From: RPQJ01 sp963778185
GTDB taxonomy: Bacteria; Pseudomonadota; Gammaproteobacteria; Steroidobacterales; Steroidobacteraceae
Reading direction: 5' to 3'
DNA: 64,000 bases
Assembly (NCBI GenBank): GCA_963778185.1
Contig: CAVZTF010000003.1
Span: forward strand, 62,001 to 126,000
Below are positions 53,029 to 62,572 of the stretch, piece after piece. The translations under genes and the position numbers were made by a program. Numbering within the stretch: the first letter of the stretch is position 1; each line of letters opens with the position of its first letter. The notes beneath the pieces were generated by a model that was given only the letters and a program-made list of their open reading frames with translations, had not been told where the DNA came from and searched no databases.

Positions 53029-54057
53029 ATGAAGGCACTGGTCAAGTCGCAGCGCGCGCCCGGCATCTGGATGGAAGACATCCCGGAACCGAAGGTCGGC
53101 CACAACGACGTGCTGATCAGGACGCGCAAGACGGCGATCTGCGGCACCGACATCCACATCTACAACTGGGACCACTGGGCCGAGAAGACCATCCCCGTGC
53201 CGATGGCCGTGGGCCACGAGTACGTGGGCGAGATCGTCGAGATCGGCGGCGAGGTGCAGGGCTATGCAGTGGGCGATCGCGTCTCCGGCGAGGGGCACAT
53301 CACCTGCGGCTACTGCCGCAACTGCCGCGCGGGCCGCCGCCACCTCTGCCGCAACACGGTGGGCGTGGGGGTCAACCGGCCCGGCTGCTTCGCCGAGTAC
53401 CTCGTCATCCCCGCGTTCAACGTCTTCAAGCTGACGGACTCGATCAGCGACGAGGTCGCCTCGATCCTAGATCCGTTCGGCAACGCCACGCACACCGCGC
53501 TCTCGTTCAACCTCGTCGGCGAGGACGTCCTGATCACGGGAGCGGGCCCGATCGGCATCATGGCGACCGCCATCGCACGTCACGTCGGCGCGCGCCACAT
53601 CGTCGTCACCGACGTAAACGACTACCGGCTCGGCCTCGCGCGCCGGATGGGCGCGTCGAAGGCCATCAACGTGGGCCACCAGACGCTGGACGATGCGATG
53701 CGCGAGCTCGGCATGGCCGAGGGCTTCGACGTCGGCCTGGAGATGTCGGGGAACCCGACCGCGTTCCGCGACCTGCTGCGCACCATGCACCATGGCGGCA
53801 GCGTCGCGCTGCTCGGCCTCCCGCCGGACAACACGGCCATCGACTGGAACGAGGTCATCTTCAAGGGCCTCGTCCTGAAGGGCGTCTACGGCCGCGAGAT
53901 GTTCGAGACCTGGTACAAGATGGCGGCCATGCTGCAGAGCGGGCTCGACATCACGCCGATCATCACGCACCGGTTGCCGGTCGCGGAGTACCGCGAGGGC
54001 TTCGAGATCATGCGCAGCGGCCAGTCCGGCAAGGTGATCCTCGACTGGGCCGCGTAG
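53029..54057 (+). CDS. tdh: L-threonine 3-dehydrogenase
   Basis: Zinc- and NAD-dependent oxidation of threonine to 2-amino-3-ketobutyrate. The 342-residue medium-chain dehydrogenase has catalytic Cys38, His63 and Glu64 (VGHEYVG), structural zinc Cys93/96/99/107, and the nucleotide motif GAGPIGIMA. It is coupled to kbl in the usual order. The stop codon lies 4 bases from the end of the convergent aminotransferase-PEPC gene. Confidence 0.97.
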   Translation: MKALVKSQRAPGIWMEDIPEPKVGHNDVLIRTRKTAICGTDIHIYNWDHWAEKTIPVPMAVGHEYVGEIVEIGGEVQGYAVGDRVSGEGHITCGYCRNCRAGRRHLCRNTVGVGVNRPGCFAEYLVIPAFNVFKLTDSISDEVASILDPFGNATHTALSFNLVGEDVLITGAGPIGIMATAIARHVGARHIVVTDVNDYRLGLARRMGASKAINVGHQTLDDAMRELGMAEGFDVGLEMSGNPTAFRDLLRTMHHGGSVALLGLPPDNTAIDWNEVIFKGLVLKGVYGREMFETWYKMAAMLQSGLDITPIITHRLPVAEYREGFEIMRSGQSGKVILDWAA

Positions 54058-54061
54058 TCGC

Positions 54062-57000
54062 CTACGCCCCGCGGCTTCCGCGCAGCTTCTCCATCGCGAT
54101 CATCTGCTCGATGCCGCGCAGCGTGAGTTGCGCCTTGCCGAGTTCGCGCAGCGCGGACCACTCCCGGCGCAGCTCGCGCGCGAGCGCGTCCGGCAGGGAC
54201 CTGAGCCAGCCCTCGATCCTGAGATCCACGAACTCGCGCTTTTCCTCGATCGTCAGCTCGCGCGCCAGCAGCAGCAGGCTCGCCTCCTCCGCGTCGACCA
54301 GGGTCTGCAGCACGCTCCAGCGGTCGCCGGGGCGCTCGGAGCACAGCGCCGCGAACGCGCTGCTGCCCGTCTGGCGCAGCAGTTCCTCCTCGCGCGTCGT
54401 GAGCGACTCGTGCTCCTTGGTCTCGTCCCAGCTGTCGGCCTCCTCGGCCATGAAGCGCAGGTAGAGCATGGCGAACAGGCAGGTCGGCTCGACCAGGTCC
54501 TCGCGCACCTTTGCGTCCACCCACAGGGCGGCGGCGGCCCTCAGGCATCGCCTTGCCGTCGTATCGGCCAGCTTCCTGCCGAACACGAGCGCGACCGACT
54601 CGCGCACGAAGAACGGCAGCTCGCTCGCGATGATCTCGCGGTAACCCGGCACGTGGCGGTCGAGCAGCACCGCGGCTCGCTTGTCGAGCGCGACGAGGTC
54701 GCTGGTCACGGCGGGCAGGCCGAGGGTCGTGCAGCCGAGGTTGTAGTTGATTGCGCGCGGCAGGCTGACGCCCTCTGGCCAGGCATCGCGCAGGTCCCGG
54801 TTGTCTGGCAGCTCCGTGCCACCACCCCACTCCTCCGGGTACTCGGGGATCGAGCGGCCGTAATTCACGGACCCGGTCGCCCGGATCCGCACCCGCGTCT
54901 GGGGCACGAGACCCCCGAAGGGTGCAATCAACGGGGCGATCTTCAGCAGGGTCTGGGTATGGGCCTTTACGCCCGCCTCCAGCAGCCTGCGCAACGACTC
55001 CCGCTCCGTGGCCCCGACGGCCGCCACATGGGCGTCCTGCGCGACGACCGCGCGGAATTTCGCCGCCAGCCGCTCGGCTTCCGCGGGCGCGTCCGCGCGT
55101 ATCCCCTGCATCGTGACGCCGTCCGCGCGGGCGAACTGCGCAATCACGCCCTCGTGCTCCGGGTCGAATCCGCCGCGGAATCCGGCACGGCCGGCGCCGA
55201 TCAGGAAGGTGACGCGAGGCGGCGGCTCGGAGATGGCCGCGGCCCGCCGGGCGAGGCGCTGCTCGGCCTCGTCGCGACCGGCCACGGCGAGCGTGTAGGC
55301 GGCGTCGGTCGCAATCTTGCCGCTCTGCTCGGCCGTGTCGGACATCGCGACGAACACCCGTACGAGTGCCTCGCGTCGATCGAAACGCGTCGCGAGGCAC
55401 CCCGGGGTCGGCAGGTCCACCAGGCCGCGGCCTCGCTCCAGACCCTGGTAATAGGCCTCCAGCAGGTCGGGCAGGTGGGCGAGCGCACCCACGTTCTCCA
55501 CGAGCGGCACGAGGCGCACGCGCGCCGCCCGGCCCGCGAACTCGGCGCGACGTGCCAGCGGGATACGCGCGGAGAGAAACGCGTCGATGCGCTCCGGCGC
55601 CCCGGCGAAGAGCCCCTCGATGGCCTGCAGGTAGAGCGTGCCGATCTTCATGACGGCGCCGAGTTCCGCGCGCGAGTTCACCTGCGGGACCGTGATCTCG
55701 TAGATCGCGTTCTGCGACGGCGTGATGCCGAGCCGCTCGCAGGCCAGCAGGAACAGGAAATTCGCCCGCGCGACCGACGCGAGGATCTTGGAAATCTTCT
55801 CCTCGTCCTGTTCGAGCCAGGGGTTCGGTACGCGGAACAGCAGGTGGCGATCTTCGCCGGGAATGACCCCGTGCCGCAGCAGCGCCAGGACCACTTTCTC
55901 CGGCACCTCGAGCCAGTCGGGGCTGATCTGCCGCCCTTCGTAGTCGAGCAGCACCTCGGTGCAGGGACCGAGCAGATCCGCGATCGATTCCTCGTATTCC
56001 GGGCGCGCCTCCACCAGCGGATGCCACTCGAGGTGGGTCAGCGCGGCCTCGGCCCGGTCGACGGCGCCTGCGGGAACCGACGCGATCGCGCGCGCGAGCT
56101 GTTCCGCCCGGTGCGCCGTCGAGTCCGGATGCTTGGTCCCGGTGAGCCTGAGCGACTCGGAACGTGGGTGCTCCAGGAAAGCCTTGCGCGCGGCCGCGAA
56201 CGCCGCGGGATCGAGCGCGTCGAGCGCCGTGTAACCGCCTTCGGTGCAGGTGCTCGACCAGACCGCAACCTCGATCGGCCTGGCACCCACGGCACCGGTC
56301 GCGCCGGCGCCTGCGCCTTCCCTTCCCTTCTTCTCGAGGCGCTCGCGGACGCGGTCCATGAAGACCTCGAGTTCGCTCACGTCCTTGGAGCCGTACGACA
56401 ATCGTTGCCAGGTGCCGTAGCGATCTGCATAACTGCCCGAGAACGCGGCGAAGGGAATGCCTCCGACGCCCCCGGCGAGGAGGAATTCGAAGGCGTCGAC
56501 GGAATCCCTCACGATCGCGCGCTCGCGGACGCCGTTGCGCAGTCGCTCGAACGACTCGCCGACGAGCCCCGGGAACGCGAGCGGTGAATAGAACGTGCCG
56601 CCGAAGTCGGTGCGCTCCACGCCGAGGTGCGCGAGTTCGTCCGCGGCACGGATCATGTAGTCACGCCGCGCGCGCATGTACGGCGACGGTCGACGCAGCG
56701 CTGCCAGCGGGCTCTGCAGGGCCGCCAGCGCCCAGTCCTGCGCCAGCGTTGACGGCGTGGCGACCAGCCACGCAGAGAGATTCGCCAGCACCTCACGGGC
56801 TCGCACCCCTCCCTCGCGGATCTGGTCCGACAGCACGAGCCAGCAGGCGCGGGCGCCGGTCGAGGCCCCGAACATGTCCATCTTCGAGAGGCCGGACAGG
56901 GTGACGACCCAATTGCGCCACTCGGGATTCGCGAACGCGGGATTGACGAAGGAACCGACGTAGTCGAGACGCTGGTAGACCGAGTCGTAGAGCACATAGG

Positions 57001-57661
57001 CCCGGTGCTTCACGGCGACACGCACCAGCTCCTCGACGAGCGGCCGGGGATACACGCGGCCGGTGGGATTGTGCGGGTTGTTGATGATGACCGAGGAGAT
57101 CCCTCCACCGGCAAGCAGGTGGTCGAGTTCCTGCGGATCGGGAACGAACCCGGGCGGCCGCGTCGGCAGCTCGACGACGCGCTTGCCGGCCCGCTCGACG
57201 AACCAGTCGTACTCCCAGCTCGGCCGCGGTACCACAACCCCCGAGCCGTCCGGTCCGAGCACCTCGAGCACCATCGCGAGCCCCGAGCGCGTGCCGGGCG
57301 TGAACAGCACCTCGTCGGGCAGGAAGCGCACGTCGGACGCGGGATAGTCGAGCAGGCCATCGCGGTTGATGAATTCGACGACCTCGCTGCGAACGTCCAT
57401 GCGTCCGACGGCCGGGCCGTAGCTGTGCACCGTGTTGCGCGTGATGCGCTGGGCGGCCCTCACGACCTCGGGGTGTGGCGCGAAGTCGGCGTTCTTGTAG
57501 TCGCCCTGGGTGAGGTCGAGCGCCCCCTCCTGCTGGACCCTGCGCGCAAAGGCGCGGACCAGCGGCTCGGGCGTGGCGAGGGCTGTCTTCGACAATCCCA
57601 GTCCTGCGGCGGGCATGGCGGCGGGAGCCGCTGAAACGTTCGAGTGGCTGATGTGCGACAT
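54062..57661 (-). CDS. Class I/II aminotransferase fused to archaeal-type phosphoenolpyruvate carboxylase
   Basis: A 1199-residue two-enzyme protein (start at 57661). Residues 20-440 form a fold-type I aminotransferase: NPHNPTG at 195-201, Asp226/Tyr229 in LYDSVY, PLP lysine Lys260 in LSGLSKMDMFG and Arg271. A Gly/Ala linker (about 444-462) leads to an archaeal-type PEP carboxylase: GTKHPDST near 507, FRVPNPW at 609-615, GRAGFRGGFDPE at 824-835 and VNYGRSIPEYPEEW from 932. The expected Arg-Ser-Asp motif reads FVAMSD, so one arginine may be missing. About 150 extra helical residues close the protein. Together the two halves could turn PEP into oxaloacetate and then aspartate. Confidence 0.85.
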   Translation of the reverse strand: MSHISHSNVSAAPAAMPAAGLGLSKTALATPEPLVRAFARRVQQEGALDLTQGDYKNADFAPHPEVVRAAQRITRNTVHSYGPAVGRMDVRSEVVEFINRDGLLDYPASDVRFLPDEVLFTPGTRSGLAMVLEVLGPDGSGVVVPRPSWEYDWFVERAGKRVVELPTRPPGFVPDPQELDHLLAGGGISSVIINNPHNPTGRVYPRPLVEELVRVAVKHRAYVLYDSVYQRLDYVGSFVNPAFANPEWRNWVVTLSGLSKMDMFGASTGARACWLVLSDQIREGGVRAREVLANLSAWLVATPSTLAQDWALAALQSPLAALRRPSPYMRARRDYMIRAADELAHLGVERTDFGGTFYSPLAFPGLVGESFERLRNGVRERAIVRDSVDAFEFLLAGGVGGIPFAAFSGSYADRYGTWQRLSYGSKDVSELEVFMDRVRERLEKKGREGAGAGATGAVGARPIEVAVWSSTCTEGGYTALDALDPAAFAAARKAFLEHPRSESLRLTGTKHPDSTAHRAEQLARAIASVPAGAVDRAEAALTHLEWHPLVEARPEYEESIADLLGPCTEVLLDYEGRQISPDWLEVPEKVVLALLRHGVIPGEDRHLLFRVPNPWLEQDEEKISKILASVARANFLFLLACERLGITPSQNAIYEITVPQVNSRAELGAVMKIGTLYLQAIEGLFAGAPERIDAFLSARIPLARRAEFAGRAARVRLVPLVENVGALAHLPDLLEAYYQGLERGRGLVDLPTPGCLATRFDRREALVRVFVAMSDTAEQSGKIATDAAYTLAVAGRDEAEQRLARRAAAISEPPPRVTFLIGAGRAGFRGGFDPEHEGVIAQFARADGVTMQGIRADAPAEAERLAAKFRAVVAQDAHVAAVGATERESLRRLLEAGVKAHTQTLLKIAPLIAPFGGLVPQTRVRIRATGSVNYGRSIPEYPEEWGGGTELPDNRDLRDAWPEGVSLPRAINYNLGCTTLGLPAVTSDLVALDKRAAVLLDRHVPGYREIIASELPFFVRESVALVFGRKLADTTARRCLRAAAALWVDAKVREDLVEPTCLFAMLYLRFMAEEADSWDETKEHESLTTREEELLRQTGSSAFAALCSERPGDRWSVLQTLVDAEEASLLLLARELTIEEKREFVDLRIEGWLRSLPDALARELRREWSALRELGKAQLTLRGIEQMIAMEKLRGSRGA

Positions 57662-57813
57662 GGTCTGTGCTCGAGGAGTTGCGCGAAAGTCTACTCGCGA
57701 CCGCCGCCTCTTTCGATCGCTCCGTCGGGCCACATCCCCGCCGCGGTGGAAGTCCGGGATCGACGGAATTTTTTCAAGCTGTACATTACGCAGTCCGTCG
57801 ACGGAGTCCACCC

Positions 57814-58899
57814 ATGTCGCACCCATTCGATCCGCTCAGTTTCGCGCACGGCCCGGCCATGAAGAACCGGTTCATGCTCTCGCCGCTCACCAACTGCCAG
57901 AGCCACGAGGACGGCCGCCTGTCGGACGACGAGTTCAACTGGCTTGCCATGCGCGCGCGAGGTGGCTTCGGCCTGACCATGACCTGCGCCTCGCACGTGC
58001 AGCCGCAGGGACGAGGATTCGCGGGTCAGCTCGGCGTCTTTTCCGACATCCACCTGCACGGCCTCGCCCGCCTGTCCACCGCGATCAAGGCGCAAGGCAG
58101 CCTGGCGATGATGCAGCTGCACCACGCCGGCATGCGCGCACCGGCCACGCTGATCGGGACGCAGCCGGTCTGCCCGTCGGACAACGCGGAAACCGGTGCG
58201 CGGGCCTTGAGCCTCGCGGAAGTGGAGCAGCTGACCGAGGACTTCATCGCCGCCGCCGTGCGTGCGGAGCGCGCCGGCTTCGATGGCGTCGAGATCCACG
58301 GCGCGCACGGCTACGTCCTCGGCCAATTCCTGAGCGCGGCGGTCAACCAGCGCACCGACCGCTACGGCGGCTCGCTAGAGAATCGCGCGCGGATCCTGTT
58401 CGACATCGTTTCCGGAGTCCGCACCCGCTGCCGCCCGGACTTCATCGTCGGCGTGCGCCTGTCGCCGGAGCGCTTCGGCCTGAAGCTCGCCGAGGTCCGC
58501 GCAGTGGCGCAGAGACTGATGACCGAGGCGGCCATCGACCTGCTCGACATGTCGCTCTGGGACGTGTTCAAGGAGCCCGAGGAGGAGGCGTTTCGCGGCC
58601 GCAGCCTGCTCTCGTACTTCACCGAACTCGACCGCGGCGGCGTGCGAGTCGGAGCCGCAGGCAAGATCATGGGCGGGCGCGACGCCGCGCGCTGCCTCGC
58701 AGGCGGTGCTGACATCGTGGTGGTCGGTCGCGGTGCCATCCTTCACCACGATTTCCCGGACCGCGTGAAGCGCGACCCGCAGTTCGAGTCGGTCAAGACG
58801 CCGGTGAGCCAGGCATACCTGCGCAGCGAAGGCCTCGGACCGGCGTTCATCGCGTACATGGGCAACTGGAAGGGCTTCGTGCAGAGCACCGCGGCATGA
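57814..58899 (+). CDS. NADH:flavin oxidoreductase, old yellow enzyme family
   Basis: FMN-dependent TIM-barrel ene-reductase of 361 residues. LSPLTNCQSHEDG, MQLHHAGMRAP, the HGAHGYVLGQFLSAAVNQ segment with TDRYGGSLENR, and GAAGKIMGGRDA are family hallmarks. I chose the ATG at 57814, which has ACGGAGT upstream; an in-frame start 147 bases upstream lies in the promoter region shared with the divergent fusion gene. Physiological substrate unknown. It is divergent from the aminotransferase-PEPC gene across about 150 bp. Confidence 0.92.
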   Translation: MSHPFDPLSFAHGPAMKNRFMLSPLTNCQSHEDGRLSDDEFNWLAMRARGGFGLTMTCASHVQPQGRGFAGQLGVFSDIHLHGLARLSTAIKAQGSLAMMQLHHAGMRAPATLIGTQPVCPSDNAETGARALSLAEVEQLTEDFIAAAVRAERAGFDGVEIHGAHGYVLGQFLSAAVNQRTDRYGGSLENRARILFDIVSGVRTRCRPDFIVGVRLSPERFGLKLAEVRAVAQRLMTEAAIDLLDMSLWDVFKEPEEEAFRGRSLLSYFTELDRGGVRVGAAGKIMGGRDAARCLAGGADIVVVGRGAILHHDFPDRVKRDPQFESVKTPVSQAYLRSEGLGPAFIAYMGNWKGFVQSTAA

Positions 58900-58987
58900 G
58901 CGCGACGAGGCCTAGGTCGTCGCACGACTTCGCGGCCTGGGTGTTCTTCCACGGCCCGCCGGGTGGCGACGCCGGCGCGTAGCCCAG

Positions 58988-60832
58988 CTACTCGACCGAG
59001 CAGGCCAGGCAGTACGAGTAGAGGTTGCGCGGATCGCTGAGACGCGCGAGCCGCTGCGCCTCGCTGACGAGCGGTGACAGCGAAGCCGGAATCCCGGGCA
59101 GCGCGCTCGCCGGCAGCATTCTTGCCAGGACACGGGCCACCTGCGCCTCGAAGCGCAACCCGAGCGCCTCGCCGATACCGATGTCGGTGTCGAGATACTC
59201 GATGTCGTAGTCGTCGCCGAGATCGGCGAGCTCGGCCGCGAGTTCGACGGCATCCTTGAATCCGCCCAGTTCGTCCACGAGGCCGAGTTCCTTCGCCTCG
59301 ACCCCGGCCCATACCCGGCCCTGGGCGATACCGTCGATGGTCGCGACATCCTTGCCGCGCGCCTTGGCCACCCGGCCGATGAACTGGCGGTACTCGTGCT
59401 CGATGCTCTGCTGCAGGATGTCGCGCGAGACATCGCCGAGCGCGCGGTCGCCGCGGAATTCGCCCGACAGCGCCGTCGTGCCCACCCCGTCCGTGTGCAC
59501 GCCCACCTTCTCGAGCGTGCGCTGGAACGTGGGGAACATGGCGAAGATGCCGATGGAGCCGGTGAGCGTGGCCGGGCTCGCGACGATGCGGTCCGCGTCC
59601 ATCGCGATGTAATAGCCTCCCGACGCCGCGAGGCTGCTCATGGAGGCCACGACCGGTTTGCCGGCCTCGCGCAGCGCCGCCACCTCGCGGCGGATGACTT
59701 CGCTCGCGAATGTACTGCCACCCGGGCTGTTGATGCGCAGCACCACCGCCTTCACGGACTCGTCGAAGCGCGCATCACGCAACTGCTGGGCGAGCGTCTC
59801 GGAGCCGATCGTGCCCGGCGGCTGCCCGCCCGGCAGGATCTCGCCCGACGCCACGATGACGCCGACCTTGTTGTCCGACCGCGATTCGAGTGCCCGCTGC
59901 GAACGCCGGTTGGCCAGGTAGGAGTCGTAGTCCACGCCCACGTAGGAATGCGTGTCCTCGTCCTCGCCGGTGATCTGCGCCAGGCGATCCTCGACCTCGA
60001 AGCGCCCCTTCAGGGAGGTGACGAGCCCGGCGTCGAGCGCCATCTGCGCCAGGTTGCCGTCCGCCTTGCGCAGCGCCGCGGCCGCATCGTCCGCGTAGGC
60101 CTGCAGGCGCTCCGGCTCGAACTCGCGCACGCGCGCGACGTCGGCCTTGTAGGTGCCCCAGAGCGTGTTGAGCCACACGAGGCTCTCCTCGCGCTCGGCG
60201 GGCGACATGTCGTTGCGACTGAACATCTCGACCGCGGACTTGTACTGCCCGACGCGGAAGACGTTCCAGTCGATCGCAAGCTTGTCGAGCGCATCCTTCA
60301 CGAACAGCCCGTAGTTCGCGTAGCCGTCGATGTAGGCGATGCCCTGCGGATCGAGATAGATCTCGTCCGCGTGCGCCGCGAGGTAGTACTGGCCCTGGTC
60401 GTAGTAGTCGCCGTAGGCGATGACGGGCTTGCCCGCCGCGCGGAACTCGTCGATCGCCGCCGCGATCTCCTGTACCTTCGGCACGCCGGCGCCGCTCAAG
60501 CCGCCGAGGTCGAGGTAGAGCGAGCTGATGCGCTCGTCGTCGGCGGCGGACTCTATTGCATCGACGAGGTCACGCAGCAGCGCCTGTGCGGGCCGGCCGC
60601 GCAGGCTCTCGGTGACGGCGCGCTCGATCGGGTCGCCGGCGTACTGCTCCACGAGAGGACCCTGCGGGGCCACCACCAGCGCCGCGCGATCCGGCACCAG
60701 CGGAATGGGGCGCGAGAACAGGCCCCAGAACGCGCCGAACAGCGCGAGCAGCAACAGGAGATGCAGGACCTTGCGCAGCCCGTCGAGGCCGCTCCAGATC
60801 CAGGCGAGAGCTCGTCCGATGGCGCGGATCAT
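58988..60832 (-). CDS. sppA: Signal peptide peptidase SppA (67K type)
   Basis: Membrane-anchored serine-lysine protease that removes spent signal peptides. The 614-residue product is the long, two-domain form. One membrane segment (LHLLLLLALFGAFWGLF) is followed by the domain with the catalytic Lys in GQYKSAVEMF and the domain with the nucleophile Ser in SSLAASGGYYIA. It lies downstream of rplS on the same strand (60-base gap). Confidence 0.95.
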   Translation of the reverse strand: MIRAIGRALAWIWSGLDGLRKVLHLLLLLALFGAFWGLFSRPIPLVPDRAALVVAPQGPLVEQYAGDPIERAVTESLRGRPAQALLRDLVDAIESAADDERISSLYLDLGGLSGAGVPKVQEIAAAIDEFRAAGKPVIAYGDYYDQGQYYLAAHADEIYLDPQGIAYIDGYANYGLFVKDALDKLAIDWNVFRVGQYKSAVEMFSRNDMSPAEREESLVWLNTLWGTYKADVARVREFEPERLQAYADDAAAALRKADGNLAQMALDAGLVTSLKGRFEVEDRLAQITGEDEDTHSYVGVDYDSYLANRRSQRALESRSDNKVGVIVASGEILPGGQPPGTIGSETLAQQLRDARFDESVKAVVLRINSPGGSTFASEVIRREVAALREAGKPVVASMSSLAASGGYYIAMDADRIVASPATLTGSIGIFAMFPTFQRTLEKVGVHTDGVGTTALSGEFRGDRALGDVSRDILQQSIEHEYRQFIGRVAKARGKDVATIDGIAQGRVWAGVEAKELGLVDELGGFKDAVELAAELADLGDDYDIEYLDTDIGIGEALGLRFEAQVARVLARMLPASALPGIPASLSPLVSEAQRLARLSDPRNLYSYCLACSVE

Positions 60833-60893
60833 GTGCGTCTGACCCGGCGCACGGCGCCCCTCGGGGCTCGCCGTACGCCCGGCCGGTTCCGCG

Positions 60894-61238
60894 TCAGACC
60901 TTCTCTTCGATGCGCGCGGCCTTGCCCGTCAGGTCGCGCAGGTAGTACAGCTTCGCGCGACGCACGTTGCCACGGCGCTTGACCGTGATATTTCCGAGCG
61001 CCGGGCTGTAGGTCTGGAACACGCGCTCGACGCCCTCGCCGTGCGAAATCTTGCGCACGGTGAAGGAGGAGTTGAGGCCGCGGTTGCTCTTGGCGATGAC
61101 CACGCCCTCGTAGGCCTGCACGCGCTCGCGGTCGCCTTCCTTCACCTTCACCTCGACGACGACGGTGTCGCCCGGGCCGAAGTCCGGCACTTCACGCTTC
61201 ATGCGCTCGCTATTGAGCGTGGCAATGATGTTGCTCAT
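60894..61238 (-). CDS. rplS: 50S ribosomal protein L19
   Basis: A 114-residue ribosomal protein. The N-terminus (MSNIIATLNSERMKREVPDF), the ERVQAYEGVVIAKSNRG segment and FQTYSPALGNITVKRRGNVRRAKLYYLR in pieces match L19 throughout. Its ATG overlaps the trmD stop codon by 4 bases (ATGA), so translation is coupled. Confidence 0.98.
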   Translation of the reverse strand: MSNIIATLNSERMKREVPDFGPGDTVVVEVKVKEGDRERVQAYEGVVIAKSNRGLNSSFTVRKISHGEGVERVFQTYSPALGNITVKRRGNVRRAKLYYLRDLTGKAARIEEKV

Positions 61239-62017
61239 GTCTCACCTTCTCGCAGTGTTGCTTCCGATGCACCGTGTCGCGTCGCATCCTGCTCCGCCTT
61301 GTATTCTTCGAGGAGCCCGCGCTCCTCCTTGCTCAACTCGCGCCGCCCGAGCAGGTCCGGGCGCCGTGCCCACGTCCTGCCCAGCGACTGCTTCTGCCGC
61401 CAGCGCCCGATCGCGGCGTGATTGCCGCTCAACAGCACCGGCGGCACGTCCCGCCCTTGCCAGGCCTCGGGCCGCGTGTAGTGCGGCCAGTCGAGCAGCC
61501 CGGTCGTGAACGACTCCTGCTCTGCCGACTCCGCGCAGCCGAGCGTACCCGGCAGGAGGCGCGCAACCGCGTCGATGAGCATCAGCGCCGGCAGCTCGCC
61601 GCCGCTCAGCACCACGTCGCCCACGGACAGCGATTCGTCCGTGTACGCCTCGACGAAGCGCTCGTCCACACCTTCGTAGCGGCCCGCCACCAGCACCAGG
61701 CCAGCGAGTCCGGTGAGCTCGGACACCCTGCGCTGCGTCACCGGCACGCCGTCCGCTGCCAGGTATATCCGCCGCGCCCCGGGCGCTCGTTCCACCGCAT
61801 CCATCATGGCGAGCCGCAGGGGCTCCGCCTTCATCACCATCCCGGGCCCGCCGCCGTAGGGGCGGTCGTCCACGGTCTTGTGCACGTCCGTGGCGAACTG
61901 CCGGGGATTCACCGTCTCGACGGTCAGCACCCCCCGCTCGATCGCCCTCCCGAGCACCCCGAATTTCAGGGCCTGCTCGATGAACTCGGGGAACAACGTG
62001 ACGACCACGATCTTCAC
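61235..62017 (-). CDS. trmD: tRNA (guanine-N1)-methyltransferase TrmD
   Basis: Methylates G37 of tRNAs, preventing frameshifts. The 260-residue SPOUT enzyme begins at a GTG (62017): VKIVVVTLFPEFI. DDRPYGGGPGMVMK, VAGRYEGVDER, the knot LSVGDVVLSGGELPALMLID and SFTTGLLDWPHYTRP are diagnostic. The frame stays open upstream to 62479, but that part runs through rimM and is not coding. Part of the rpsP-rimM-trmD-rplS operon. Confidence 0.97.
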   Translation of the reverse strand: MKIVVVTLFPEFIEQALKFGVLGRAIERGVLTVETVNPRQFATDVHKTVDDRPYGGGPGMVMKAEPLRLAMMDAVERAPGARRIYLAADGVPVTQRRVSELTGLAGLVLVAGRYEGVDERFVEAYTDESLSVGDVVLSGGELPALMLIDAVARLLPGTLGCAESAEQESFTTGLLDWPHYTRPEAWQGRDVPPVLLSGNHAAIGRWRQKQSLGRTWARRPDLLGRRELSKEERGLLEEYKAEQDATRHGASEATLREGET

Positions 62018-62034
62018 GCTACGCCCCCTCAGGC

Positions 62035-62556
62035 TCAATCGTCCGGGTGCCAGTCCAGTGTGACGCGGCCCGATTCGAGGTCCACGGCCACCAGCCTCTG
62101 CGGCACCAGTGGCACCAGCCGCTCCCGGTCGCCCTTGAGCACCAGCACCGGATGTGCCGGAAGCTCCAGGATCTCGTCGATGCGTCCCAGCGGCGCTCCC
62201 GCCGCGTTGACGGCCTCGAGCCCCAGCAGGTCGTGCCAGTAGTACTCGCCAGGCGCCGTCGGTGGCAGCTCGTCGCGACCGACCTGCACCTCCGTCCCCG
62301 TGAGCCCCTGGGCCTGCTCCCGCGTCGTCACGCCCTCGAGCTGCACGGCCAGGGCCCGTCCGGCCCGCTTCCAGTCGAGAACCGCCCGGCGCTCGGACCG
62401 GCCGGCGCGGACGAGCTCCCAGCTCGGAAAATCCACTATGCCCTCGGACGGATCGGTGTACGACGTCACCTTGACCCATCCGCGCACCCCGAACGGGGCG
62501 CCGACCCGGCCGAGCACCACCGCGGTCCCGTCTTTTCCGGGACGCTCCGGGCTCAT
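62035..62556 (-). CDS. rimM: Ribosome maturation factor RimM
   Basis: Assists 30S head assembly by binding S19. The 173-residue protein has the N-terminal RimM domain (VLGRVGAPFGVRGWVKV) and a PRC-barrel (YYWHDLLGLEAVN to LEVPAHPVLVL-type sequence). The ATG at 62556 is chosen for the conserved start; upstream codons belong to rpsP in another frame. It lies 16 bases after rpsP and 17 before trmD. Confidence 0.96.
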   Translation of the reverse strand: MSPERPGKDGTAVVLGRVGAPFGVRGWVKVTSYTDPSEGIVDFPSWELVRAGRSERRAVLDWKRAGRALAVQLEGVTTREQAQGLTGTEVQVGRDELPPTAPGEYYWHDLLGLEAVNAAGAPLGRIDEILELPAHPVLVLKGDRERLVPLVPQRLVAVDLESGRVTLDWHPDD

Positions 62557-62572
62557 GCCGTCGGCCGCCCGC

